NCBI GenBank assembly: GCA_964473255.1
Contig: CAYYOT010000017.1
Span: 7,291-71,290, forward strand
Reading direction: 5' to 3'
Source: Kuafuiihalomonas sp964473255
GTDB lineage: Bacteria; Myxococcota; Kuafuiibacteriia; Kuafuiibacteriales; Kuafuiibacteriaceae
DNA: 64,000 nt
Shown: one piece after another, positions 24,831 through 33,440 of the stretch
How the letters are laid out: each line of letters starts with the position of its first letter
Numbering within the stretch: the first letter of the stretch is position 1
The notes under the pieces: model-generated
What the model was told of the DNA's origin: nothing
What the model saw: only the letters and a program-made list of their open reading frames with translations
The model's database searches: none
Translations under genes and position numbers: made by a program

Positions 24831-26831
24831 TCAATTGACGTCGGGATCAAGGCCTCGTCGGCGGCGCGTCAAGACGGTGACCTCCTGAACCGACGTTTCC
24901 TCGCCCGCGTCGGTGCTTTCGACCCATGAGCGCTCGGACCACCACTTCGCGGCGTGCTCCTCGGTCCAGGGTTGACAGACCGTCATCGCTTCCAGACGGG
25001 CGACCAGTTCACCGTCCACCGGCCGAGCCCCAGGATCTTTTGCCATGCAGTCGGACACCAGCGCGACCAGCAGAGGGTCGACCGGGAATCGAGCCACGTC
25101 GGAAAGCAGAGGCGGAGGACGCCTCTTCTGCTTATCGAGGATCTCGCCCACCGTGCGTCCGGTAAAGGGCGGGCGCCCCGCCAATAGGAAGAAAGCCATA
25201 CAGCCTACGGCGTAGACGTCGGCCGGCGGGCCGACGGAGTCCGGGGCGGTGATCGCCTCCGGCGACATGTAGAGGGGCGTCCCCACGATCCGACCGCGGT
25301 CCGGTGCCTCGGCCTCTTCGACCTCCTTCACCAGTCCGAAGTCGAGGATCTTGAGCAGGTCGAACTGCGCTCCGGAACGGGTGATGACGACGTTGCCCGG
25401 CTTGACGTCTCGATGCACGAGACCTGCCGCATGAGCTTCCCGAAGCCCCCGAGCGAGCTGGGTTAGGAAATGTACGGCGCGACCGTCCGCGACCGGCCCT
25501 TGCTCGCGGACGAGTTCGCTGAGGTCGATGCCATCGAGATACTCCATTGCGTAGTAGAAGACGCCGTCCTCCGTCCGCCCGAAGTCGTACAGAGCCACGA
25601 CGTTCGGGTGGCTCAGCTTGCAGGACAGCTGAACTTCTCGCTCGAACCGCGCCACGCTCTTCGGGCTCTGATCGAGCATCAGCTTGAGGGCCGTGGGGCG
25701 CTTCATGAGCGAGTGATGCGCGAGGAAAACCACCCCCATCGCCCCTTCCCCGAGCTTGCGCTCGACCACGTACTGGCCGAGTTCCAGCGCCTTCTCTACC
25801 TCTCGCCCCAGGTTTCGGATCCGACCCGCACCCGCCGCCACCAGCGTCCCCATGAGCCCGAGGAGCAACGTGGCGACCGCAGCCCCGGCCGGAAGCTGCC
25901 CCCCTCCCGCGTACCCTCGGGGGACGGTCGCCCCCACGCGCCAGGTCCGGTCCCCAAACGGAAGACTCTTGATCCAGACCCGTTGCGCGTCTTCGTCCAA
26001 CGGCGTGCCGTGGAGGATGAAGCGCCCCTCCGGGCCGATGTCTTCGAGCCACACCGCGACCTCGTCGTCGGGCACCGACTGCTCGACCCAGTCCTCGATG
26101 AGCTGGCTCACCCGTATGACGATGATCGCGAGACCCTTCGAAGTCTCGGACAGACGCACGAAGCGGTAGATCGCCAGCGCAAACGCTCCGTCCGACACCG
26201 CTTCGGCCAGACGAAAGGGTGGCGAAAGAACGAGATCATCCGAGTCCATCGCGCGCCGAATGACCTCGGCTCGGCCCGGCTCGAACGTCAGGTCGAGCCC
26301 CACCGCATCCTGCGTCGGCTGCTCGTAAACGATCGGCGCGTGGATCGGTCGACGACCGGCGGGCCGGCGTCCCTCGCCGTCGGGCTCCCAAAGTTCGAGC
26401 CCTCCGGTGCGCTCACGGAATGACGCCCGAGCTTGGGGCTCGACCAGCTCCGCCCACTCGATGGCGTAGACGTGAGGGTAGCGCTCGAGGATGGGGGCGA
26501 CGTAGGCGGCGAAGTCGCCTCCGCTCATGCCTTCACCGGTGGCGTTCACGAAGCCAGCGATGCCGGAAACCACTTCCCGGCTGCGGGCGAGGCTCAAGGC
26601 CAAAGAAGCGGTCACGGGCACGCCCACGTCGACCAGCGCCTTCGCGTCGTCGTCCGCGCGACGACGGTCGGCGAGCCAATAAGCCAACCCGCTGAGAACC
26701 GCGGTGACGGCGAAGCCGACGCCGAGGACGCGAACGCTCCAGGCTTGGCTCCGGGTACGGAGGCCCGTCAGTCGGGAAGCGAGCTGTGGCGGGAGGTCTT
26801 CGGTGACCGACCGATGGGCCTCACCGTTCAT
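24831..26831 (-). CDS. Transmembrane Ser/Thr protein kinase with CHASE sensor domain
   Basis: From ATG 26831 the protein has 666 residues. A transmembrane helix (33-53) is followed by a periplasmic CHASE domain (about 75-290; RYPHVYAIEWA, DLTFEP, LSPPFRLAE). A second helix (312-335) then leads to a cytoplasmic kinase domain (352-620) with GEGAMGVVFLA, LKLM lysine, HRDVKPGN, DFG and GTPLYMSPEA, so it should be active. CHASE usually sits in histidine kinases and cyclases. The ligand is unknown; CHASE in other proteins binds small molecules such as cytokinins. It heads an operon with the TolC fusion and a lipoprotein and is divergent from the his operon. Confidence 0.88.
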   Translation of the reverse strand: MNGEAHRSVTEDLPPQLASRLTGLRTRSQAWSVRVLGVGFAVTAVLSGLAYWLADRRRADDDAKALVDVGVPVTASLALSLARSREVVSGIAGFVNATGEGMSGGDFAAYVAPILERYPHVYAIEWAELVEPQARASFRERTGGLELWEPDGEGRRPAGRRPIHAPIVYEQPTQDAVGLDLTFEPGRAEVIRRAMDSDDLVLSPPFRLAEAVSDGAFALAIYRFVRLSETSKGLAIIVIRVSQLIEDWVEQSVPDDEVAVWLEDIGPEGRFILHGTPLDEDAQRVWIKSLPFGDRTWRVGATVPRGYAGGGQLPAGAAVATLLLGLMGTLVAAGAGRIRNLGREVEKALELGQYVVERKLGEGAMGVVFLAHHSLMKRPTALKLMLDQSPKSVARFEREVQLSCKLSHPNVVALYDFGRTEDGVFYYAMEYLDGIDLSELVREQGPVADGRAVHFLTQLARGLREAHAAGLVHRDVKPGNVVITRSGAQFDLLKILDFGLVKEVEEAEAPDRGRIVGTPLYMSPEAITAPDSVGPPADVYAVGCMAFFLLAGRPPFTGRTVGEILDKQKRRPPPLLSDVARFPVDPLLVALVSDCMAKDPGARPVDGELVARLEAMTVCQPWTEEHAAKWWSERSWVESTDAGEETSVQEVTVLTRRRRGLDPDVN

Positions 26832-27107
26832 GCCGCCCCCTGCAATCCACCATGCAGGTGGGACCCGAACGTCGTCGATGCCGCTCGGAGGGCCCCACGG
26901 CGCAGTGCTATCACGCCCGGTCGCTCCATCGAAACGTTCGAGCCTCTGGCTTTGACAAGCAGCGACCCCGATGGTGAGGGTCCTGGCATGTCTTCGCGGC
27001 ACCCTCACCACCTGGGGTGGAATGCGTAGGGCGCCCTCGGCGCCGGGCTCGGCGCCGTCCTCCAAAGACAACCCGCTGCCGAGTTCGGCCCCGAAGGTCG
27101 AAGGGAA

Positions 27108-27986
27108 ATGATGAAATCGTCGACGCTTCGGATCGGACTTCCCAAGGGGCGCATGGAGCGAGGCGTCCTATCGCTCCTCGAAGCGGCCGGGATTCAGGTG
27201 CGGACGAGCAGCCGTGGATATCGGCCATCGGTCTCCTTGCCGGACTGCGACGCCAAGATCCTGAAGCCGCAGAACATCATCGAGATGCTGCACGCGGGCT
27301 CTCGCGATGTCGGGTTCGCGGGCGCCGACTGGGTTCGGGAACTGGGCTACGACGGCGACGACCGTCTCGTCGAACTGATCGACACCGGGCTCGACCGGGT
27401 CCGAGTCGTGGTCGCTGCGCCCGAGTCGCTCCTGGTGAACGGAGCGCTCCCCGCCGTCCCGCTGGTCGTGGCCTCGGAGCTTCCTCGCTTGACCCGAGGC
27501 TGGATCGACACCTCGGGCATCGATGCCACCATTCTCCGGACCTACGGCGCGACGGAGGTCTTTCCGCCCGACGACGCGGACGTGATCGTCGACATCGCGG
27601 CGACCGGCGACACCCTGAAAGCCAACAAGCTCGTCGTGGTCGACACCATCCTCGAGTCGTCGACCCGTCTGTTCGCTCACCGCGCCGCGCTCGCGTCGGC
27701 GGAGAAGCGCGAGCGACTCGAGCAGCTGGTCCTGCTCATCGAATCGGCCCTCGAAGCGCGCGAGCGCTCCATGGTAGACCTGAACGTTTCTGGTTCCTCG
27801 CTGGACGCGGTCCTGGAGGTGCTGCCCTGCCTTCGCGAACCCACGATCTCACCGCTGCGGAGCCAGGATGGATTCGCGGTGCGAGCCGCCGTCCCTCGCG
27901 CGGACCTAGCCCGCCTCATTCCCGCGCTCAAGGCGCGGGGAGCTACGGACATCGTCGTGACGTCGCCGAGCCAGCTGGTGCGCTGA
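27108..27986 (+). CDS. hisG: ATP phosphoribosyltransferase, long form
   Basis: The 292-residue product has the catalytic domains (LRIGLPKGRMERG, GFAGADWVRE, and the PRPP loop DIAATGDTLKANKL) and the C-terminal regulatory ACT-like domain (about 215-292). That makes it the long, histidine-inhibited HisG that needs no HisZ. It commits ATP and PRPP to histidine synthesis. It opens a seven-gene operon in which every junction overlaps. A second ATG directly follows the first, so the start is 27108 or 27111. The stop shares one base with hisC (TGATG). Confidence 0.96.
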   Translation: MMKSSTLRIGLPKGRMERGVLSLLEAAGIQVRTSSRGYRPSVSLPDCDAKILKPQNIIEMLHAGSRDVGFAGADWVRELGYDGDDRLVELIDTGLDRVRVVVAAPESLLVNGALPAVPLVVASELPRLTRGWIDTSGIDATILRTYGATEVFPPDDADVIVDIAATGDTLKANKLVVVDTILESSTRLFAHRAALASAEKRERLEQLVLLIESALEARERSMVDLNVSGSSLDAVLEVLPCLREPTISPLRSQDGFAVRAAVPRADLARLIPALKARGATDIVVTSPSQLVR

Positions 27987-28966
27987 TGGCCCGTCTGAAG
28001 CTGGACGCCAACGAGGGGCCGCCCCCGCCGAGAGCGTGGCTCGCCGCCGCACTGGCCGAAGCACCCGTACACCTGTATCCCGACTACGCCCCGCTGACCC
28101 GGGCACTCGCCGAAATCCACGGTATGGACGTCGAACGAGTTCTCGTCACCGCCGGAGGCGACGCCGCCATCGAGTTTGCGATGCGGCTGGCTCGAGGCCT
28201 CCACGCGCCGCGCCCCCTCTTCGGGATGTTCCCGTTTTACTGTCGACAGCACGGCGTGAAGCTCTCCCTCTTCCCGGAAGGCGACTCCGAGAGCTGGGTC
28301 GACGAATTCGCTGCCGCGCGTCCTTCGGACTGCGACTGGGTCGCGATCGTGAGCCCCAGCAATCCGACCGGCTGGTGGCTCGACGCCAGTGCGTTCGAAC
28401 GGCTCCTATCGGCGCTTCCGGACGACGTTCGCATCCTGCTCGACCAGGTGTATGCCGACTTCGGGAACGGCGAGCTCACGCCGCTCGCCTTGCGGGACGA
28501 TCGCGTCGTCGTGGTCCGAAGCTTTTCCAAGAGTCACGGACTGGCGGGGATGCGAGTGGGCTATGCTTTAGGGTCCCCCGAGATCCTTGCCGCCATGCGG
28601 GACATGGCGTCGCCCTATCCCGTCTCGACCCTCTCGGCCCACCTCGCGCTCTGCATGCTTCGCGACCCACCGCCGCAAACGATGGCTTATCACCGCTGGT
28701 GTCGAGAAGCGCGAGACCGGATCATTCGAGCGATCGAGGACGGCGGCGGTCGTTCGTCGGACTCCCGCGGGAACTTCGTTTTCGCTCGTCTGAGTGACCC
28801 CGAGGCCATCCACCGCAAGCTGCTCGCGAGGGACGTCGTCGTCCGCCGCTTCGAGGGGCAGGCTGCTCATGAGCAGGCCGGCTTGCGCATCACCTGTCCG
28901 GCGACCCCCGATGATCTTTTCCGCTTGGAATCGTCGATCGTCGCCGCTTTGGGGGGAGAGCTCTGA
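27986..28966 (+). CDS. hisC: Histidinol-phosphate aminotransferase
   Basis: This PLP enzyme of 326 residues is slightly shorter than the usual 350. It begins with LKLDANEGPPPP, has SPSNPTGWW, the acidic DQVYADF and the PLP-binding lysine in SFSKSHGLAGMRVGYALG. It converts imidazole acetol phosphate to histidinol phosphate with glutamate as amino donor. It overlaps both hisG and hisB by a single base (TGATG). Confidence 0.95.
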   Translation: MARLKLDANEGPPPPRAWLAAALAEAPVHLYPDYAPLTRALAEIHGMDVERVLVTAGGDAAIEFAMRLARGLHAPRPLFGMFPFYCRQHGVKLSLFPEGDSESWVDEFAAARPSDCDWVAIVSPSNPTGWWLDASAFERLLSALPDDVRILLDQVYADFGNGELTPLALRDDRVVVVRSFSKSHGLAGMRVGYALGSPEILAAMRDMASPYPVSTLSAHLALCMLRDPPPQTMAYHRWCREARDRIIRAIEDGGGRSSDSRGNFVFARLSDPEAIHRKLLARDVVVRRFEGQAAHEQAGLRITCPATPDDLFRLESSIVAALGGEL

Positions 28967-29556
28967 TGAACGCGCGCACCGCGAATCGTCGACGAACCAC
29001 CGCCGAGACCGACATCCAGGTCCGCCTGACGTTGGACGGCACCGGGGCGGTCGACGTGACTTCCGGCATCGGTTTTCTCGACCACATGCTCGATGCTTTC
29101 GCCCGGCACGGACGGTTCGACCTCGTTCTGCGCGCGGACGGCGACCTGCACGTCGACGAGCACCACACGGTCGAGGACTGCGCCCTGACGCTCGGCGCGG
29201 CATTCGATGACGCGCTGGCCGAGCGCTCCGGGATCGTCCGGTTCGGTAGTGCCTACGTGCCGCTCGACGAGTCGCTGAGCCGCGCCGTCTGGGACCTGAG
29301 CGGGCGCCCCCACGCTACGGTCGAGCTCGGCCTCGCTCTCGACCGTCTCGGCGGCGTGAGTCGCCACAACTGGCGGCATTTCTTCCAGTCGTTCGCCACG
29401 GCTTCGCGAGCCGCTCTGCATCTCGACGTGCTCCGCGGCGAGCACGACCACCACCGTCTGGAGTCGGCCTTCAAGGCTGCCGGCATCGCGCTCCGCACGG
29501 CCTGTACCCGCACGAGCGACGACGACGTCCCCAGCACGAAAGGGGTTCTCGTTTGA
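28966..29556 (+). CDS. hisB: Imidazoleglycerol-phosphate dehydratase (monofunctional)
   Basis: The 196-residue protein has the repeated metal-binding motifs of HisB: FLDHMLDAFARHG and DEHHTVEDCA in the first half, and WRHFFQSFATAS with EHDHHRLESAFKA in the second. It lacks the N-terminal phosphatase domain of the enteric bifunctional HisB. Histidinol-phosphate phosphatase must therefore be encoded elsewhere. The stop overlaps the TTG start of hisH. Confidence 0.97.
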   Translation: MNARTANRRRTTAETDIQVRLTLDGTGAVDVTSGIGFLDHMLDAFARHGRFDLVLRADGDLHVDEHHTVEDCALTLGAAFDDALAERSGIVRFGSAYVPLDESLSRAVWDLSGRPHATVELGLALDRLGGVSRHNWRHFFQSFATASRAALHLDVLRGEHDHHRLESAFKAAGIALRTACTRTSDDDVPSTKGVLV

Positions 29557-30152
29557 AAGCCGCCGTGATCGATACCGGGACGGCCAACCTGGCCTCGGTA
29601 CTCGCCGCGCTCGCTCGACACGACGTCAAGGCCGAACGGACCCGCGACCCCGACGTGGTCGCCCAGGCCGAGGCCGTCGTCCTCCCTGGCGTTGGGTCCT
29701 TTCGCGCGGCCGCCGAGACTCTGTCCGAGTCCGGACTCGTCGAGCCGATCCAGGCGTTCGTCCAGGAAGGCCGGCCTTTCCTCGCGGTATGCCTCGGCTT
29801 TCAGCTTCTGGCCCCCTCCAGCGCCGAGTCCCCGGGGGTGAGCGGCTTGGGCATCCACGACGAGCCCGTGGTCGCCCTCGAAAACACCGAGCGGGTCCCG
29901 CACCTCGGCTGGAACGAAGTCGAAGGCGACCCGTCGGCGGCGATTGTTCGCAGCGGACACGCCTACTTCGCTCACTCCTACGCGGTTGCCGCCGTTCCTC
30001 GCGGCTTCGTGGGTGCGCGGTGCACCCACGGCACCCCTTTCGTCGCCGCCATCGAGCGAGGGGCGCTCCTCGCCACCCAGTTTCATCCCGAGCTCTCCGG
30101 GGCGTGGGGCCATGCCCTGGTCGGCCGCTGGCTGCGGAGGGTCGGATGCTGA
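29553..30152 (+). CDS. hisH: Imidazole glycerol phosphate synthase glutaminase subunit HisH
   Basis: The start is a TTG overlapping the hisB stop as TTGA, with AAAGGGG upstream. The 199-residue product is a class I amidotransferase with GVGSF, the nucleophile Cys in AVCLGFQLL and the His-Glu pair in QFHPELSG. It releases ammonia from glutamine for HisF. It overlaps hisF by 7 bp, consistent with equal production of the two subunits. Confidence 0.95.
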   Translation: MKAAVIDTGTANLASVLAALARHDVKAERTRDPDVVAQAEAVVLPGVGSFRAAAETLSESGLVEPIQAFVQEGRPFLAVCLGFQLLAPSSAESPGVSGLGIHDEPVVALENTERVPHLGWNEVEGDPSAAIVRSGHAYFAHSYAVAAVPRGFVGARCTHGTPFVAAIERGALLATQFHPELSGAWGHALVGRWLRRVGC

Positions 30153-30910
30153 AGGTCCGGATCATTCCTTGCCTCGATACGAGGGACGGCCGAGTCGTGA
30201 AGGGGATCCGATTCGCCTCGCTGCGCGACATGGGTGACCCGGTCGAAGCCGCAACTCGCTACGAGGACGAGGGGGCGGACGAGATCGTACTGCTCGACGT
30301 GTCGGCCACCCCCGACGGACGAGCTCATAATCTGGATACCGTCGAGCGGGTGCGCCGAGGGCTGCGCATTCCGCTGACCTGCGGCGGCGGCGTCCGAGCG
30401 TCCGAGGATGCGCAAGCCCTGCTGTCCGCCGGGGCCGACAAGGTCGCCGTCAACACGGCGGCGGTCGAGCGCCCCGAGTTCCTCACCGAGCTGGCCGAGA
30501 GGTTCGGACGTCAGTGTGTCGTGCTTGCGCTCGATGCGGCGCTTCAGGACGGCGTCCATCGGGTGGTCGTCCGCTCCGGTCGTGAGCGGACGCCTCTCGA
30601 AGCGAAAGCCTGGGCCGTTCGCGCCGAAGCCCTGGGCGCAGGCGAGATCCTGCTCACGAGCTGGGATCGAGATGGAACCAAAGATGGATACGAACTCGAG
30701 CTCGTGAGTGCGGTCGCCGATGCCGTCCGTTGCCCGGTGATCGCGTCGGGCGGCGCTGCGACCGAAGAGCACTTTGTCGAGGGTGCTCAAGCGGGCGCAT
30801 CGGCTCTACTCGCCGCCTCCATCTTTCACGAAGGCTCGGTTCGGGTCGACGACCTGAAAGCCCGGCTCGCCCGCCGGGGCGTCCCCGTCCGCCGTGAGGT
30901 ACAGCCGTGA
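30146..30910 (+). CDS. hisF: Imidazole glycerol phosphate synthase cyclase subunit HisF
   Basis: The 254-residue (beta/alpha)8 barrel has the catalytic Asp in IIPCLDT near the N-terminus, the second Asp in LALDAA, and phosphate loops CGGGV and ASGGAA. Together with HisH it forms imidazole glycerol phosphate and AICAR. The insert LTSWDRDGTKDGY corresponds to the conserved TSMDRDGTK loop, with Trp replacing the usual Met. Confidence 0.96.
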   Translation: MLKVRIIPCLDTRDGRVVKGIRFASLRDMGDPVEAATRYEDEGADEIVLLDVSATPDGRAHNLDTVERVRRGLRIPLTCGGGVRASEDAQALLSAGADKVAVNTAAVERPEFLTELAERFGRQCVVLALDAALQDGVHRVVVRSGRERTPLEAKAWAVRAEALGAGEILLTSWDRDGTKDGYELELVSAVADAVRCPVIASGGAATEEHFVEGAQAGASALLAASIFHEGSVRVDDLKARLARRGVPVRREVQP

Positions 30911-32175
30911 TCGTACCTTCCATCGACATCCTCGGCGGGCGAGCGGTCCAGCTGCTAGGAGGAGATCCCGCTCGGCTCGAGGTGGATGCCGGCGACCCCC
31001 GCGGCGTGGCGGAGCGCTTCGGCGTGACCGAGCGCCTGGCCGTGATCGACCTGGACGCGGCGCTCGGCCGGGGCGACAACCGCGAGCTGATCGCGGAGAT
31101 CTGCCGAAACCACGCCTGTCGCGTCGGCGGCGGACTGCGATCGGTCGAGGCCGCACGGAGGATGCTGGATGCCGGCGCCGAGGAGGTCTTGCTCGGAACC
31201 GCCGCCACGCCGGAAGTTCTATCCCAGCTGCCGAAGGACCGCGTCTGGGCCGCGGTCGACGCTCGCGACCAGAGAGTGGTCGTCGAGGGCTGGGCGCGAG
31301 CGACCGAGCACGCGCTCTTGGACCGAATCCGAGAGCTCGCTCCGTACGTGGGCGGGTTCTTGGTGACCTTCGTCGAGCGCGAGGGCCGACTGAAAGGAAC
31401 CGATCTGGAGCTTGCTCGGCAGGTGGTCGAGGCCGCCGACGGATGCTCGGTCACGATCGCCGGCGGCATCACCACGCCGGACGAGGTGCGGGCCCTGCAT
31501 GAGCTGGGCGCCGACGCCCAAGTGGGAATGGCGCTCTACACCGGACGCTTCGAGCTCGGAGACGCGATCTGGGCGTGCGCCATCAGCGACCGAGACGACG
31601 GGCTCGTCCCGACCGTCGTCACCGACGAACACGGCACGGCCCTCGGGCTTGTCTACTCGGATCACGAGAGCGTCGCCGATGCGGTTCGGCACCGCCGAGG
31701 CAGCTATCACTCCCGGTCGCGCGGTGGACTCTGGATCAAGGGTGAGTCGTCGGGTCACACGCAGGAGCTCCTCTCGGTCGGACTGGACTGCGACAGCGAC
31801 GCTCTCTGCTTTCGTGTTCGACAGCGGGGGGCGTTCTGCCACCTGAACACGCGATCGTGTTGGGGCCCGGACGACGGCCTCAGTCGCCTCGACCGGACGA
31901 TCGGAGAGCGTCAGCAAGCCGCCCCCGAAGGTTCGTACACCAAGCGACTGGCGACCGAGCAGGGTCTTCTCGACGCCAAGCTCCGCGAGGAGATCGAAGA
32001 GCTGATCGCAGCCCGGAACCCATCCGAGGTCACCCACGAAGCGGCCGACGTCCTCTACTTCACGCTGGTGCGCGCCGCGCAGGCCGGCGTGTCGCTGCAT
32101 GATGTCGAACGCGAGCTGGATCTTCGGGCGCGTCGGATCACCCGACGCTCTGGAAATCGTAAGGACGCACCATGA
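30907..32175 (+). CDS. hisA-hisIE: Fused HisA-HisI-HisE: ProFAR isomerase, PRA-CH and PRA-PH in one chain
   Basis: One 422-residue frame, GTG start overlapping the hisF stop. Residues 1-220 are HisA: catalytic Asp7 in PSIDIL, Asp118 in AAVDAR, phosphate loops GGG (74-76) and GGI (186-188). Residues about 228-320 are HisI: LWIKGESSG (275-283) and the metal ligands CDSD (295-298), CH (311-312) and C318. Residues about 325-410 are HisE, with RLATEQGLLDAKLREEIEEL and HEAADVLYF. The chain should hydrolyse PR-ATP, open the ring of PR-AMP and isomerise ProFAR, three consecutive steps after HisG. HisIE fusion is common; joining it to HisA is not an arrangement I know. I saw no internal stop. Confidence 0.92.
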   Translation: MIVPSIDILGGRAVQLLGGDPARLEVDAGDPRGVAERFGVTERLAVIDLDAALGRGDNRELIAEICRNHACRVGGGLRSVEAARRMLDAGAEEVLLGTAATPEVLSQLPKDRVWAAVDARDQRVVVEGWARATEHALLDRIRELAPYVGGFLVTFVEREGRLKGTDLELARQVVEAADGCSVTIAGGITTPDEVRALHELGADAQVGMALYTGRFELGDAIWACAISDRDDGLVPTVVTDEHGTALGLVYSDHESVADAVRHRRGSYHSRSRGGLWIKGESSGHTQELLSVGLDCDSDALCFRVRQRGAFCHLNTRSCWGPDDGLSRLDRTIGERQQAAPEGSYTKRLATEQGLLDAKLREEIEELIAARNPSEVTHEAADVLYFTLVRAAQAGVSLHDVERELDLRARRITRRSGNRKDAP

Positions 32176-33440
32176 ATCGCCTTCTTCCCATTCTGGCGGC
32201 CGAGGAAATCTCGGTCGCATCGATCGACGCCGACTCCGACGCGTTCCGGGCGCAGGTGCGAGGGCTCGTCGCGGCTGTCGCCGAGGAGGGGGATGGCGCG
32301 CTACGCCGCCTCGCCCGCCGGTATGACGGGCTCGGTCCCGACGATCGTCTCGTGCGAACGTCCGCCGATCTGGAAGGCGCCTATCGAAGCCTCCCCCGCG
32401 ACCAGCAGGCGCTCCTCGAGCGCTGCGCCGACCGGATCCGCACCTTCGCCCGAGCACAGCGGCGCACGGCTTTGGACCTTACGGTCGATGTTCCCGGAGG
32501 TCAGGCGGGCCACAGGTGGCGGCCCGTGGATCGCGCGGGCTGCTATGCGCCCGGCGGTCGCTACCCTCTGCCCTCATCGGCGCTGATGACCGTCATCCCG
32601 GCAGTGGAAGCCGGGGTACAGAGCATTTGGCTCGCTTCCCCGCGGCCCGGACCGGTCGTCTTGGCTGCGGCCCACGTCGCCGGGGCCGAGGCCGTCCTCG
32701 CCGCTGGCGGCGCACAGGCGGTCGCCGCCCTGGCCTACGGGACGGAGTCGGTTCCCCGCGCCGACGTGATCGTCGGGCCGGGAAACCGTTGGGTTACCGC
32801 AGCCAAGCAGCTCGTCGCGGGTCGGGTTGGCATCGACATGCCGGCCGGTCCGAGCGAGCTGGTCGTGGTCGCGGATGCTTCGGCGCAGGCCGAGGTGATC
32901 GCGGCCGACCTCCTGGCCCAAGCCGAGCACGATGTGGAGGCTCGAGTCGGCCTCATCACGCTGGAAGCGGAGCTCGCAGCTTCGGTCGAGCGAGCGCTCG
33001 AACGGCAGCTACTCCACCTGCCGACGGCCGAAACCGCTCGTGCTGCGCTCGAGGGCCATGGGTTCGCGTGCGTGGTCGACTCGGTCGAAGAGGCGGCTCG
33101 CGTCTCGGACCGCCTCGCGCCCGAGCACCTGCACCTGCAGCTGGCCGGCGCGCGCGAGCACGCGGCGAAATTCACCGCCTTCGGCGGACTCTTCATCGGC
33201 GAAGCCTCGGCCGAAGTCTTCGGCGACTACGGCCTCGGGCCGAATCACACTCTGCCCACCGGGGGCGCTGGTCGATTCCGGGGCGGCCTGTCGGTCTTCG
33301 ACTTCCTGGTATGTCGCACGTGGCTGACGCTCGACGATCCGAGCGCGACCGCGGGCGACATGGCCGCGCTAGGTCGAATCGAGGGGCTGGAAGCCCACGC
33401 GAGAAGCGCGGATGCTCGTCGGGGGCTCAAAGGAGCTTGA
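32172..33440 (+). CDS. hisD: Histidinol dehydrogenase
   Basis: The 422-residue product has VGPGNRWVTAAKQLV, the zinc ligands in LAQAEHD, the loop FGDYGLGPNHTLPTGG and the C-terminal His in LEAHARSADARR. It oxidises histidinol to histidine in two NAD-dependent steps. It is unusual to find hisD last among the his genes rather than next to hisG. The ATG overlaps the fusion gene stop (ATGA). Confidence 0.96.
   Translation: MNRLLPILAAEEISVASIDADSDAFRAQVRGLVAAVAEEGDGALRRLARRYDGLGPDDRLVRTSADLEGAYRSLPRDQQALLERCADRIRTFARAQRRTALDLTVDVPGGQAGHRWRPVDRAGCYAPGGRYPLPSSALMTVIPAVEAGVQSIWLASPRPGPVVLAAAHVAGAEAVLAAGGAQAVAALAYGTESVPRADVIVGPGNRWVTAAKQLVAGRVGIDMPAGPSELVVVADASAQAEVIAADLLAQAEHDVEARVGLITLEAELAASVERALERQLLHLPTAETARAALEGHGFACVVDSVEEAARVSDRLAPEHLHLQLAGAREHAAKFTAFGGLFIGEASAEVFGDYGLGPNHTLPTGGAGRFRGGLSVFDFLVCRTWLTLDDPSATAGDMAALGRIEGLEAHARSADARRGLKGA

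Noticed and set aside
26952..26980. TTGACA as a -35 box for the his operon
   Set aside because: No -10 box is found at the right distance.
27000..27107. Histidine attenuator leader before hisG
   Set aside because: There are GGCGCC palindromes, but no short frame with a run of His codons and no terminator with a T-run.
32516..33436. 5' part of an 829-codon frame leading into the GT39-like gene
   Set aside because: This part overlaps hisD in another frame, is Arg/Gly-rich and has no motif. The real gene begins near 33437 or 33473.
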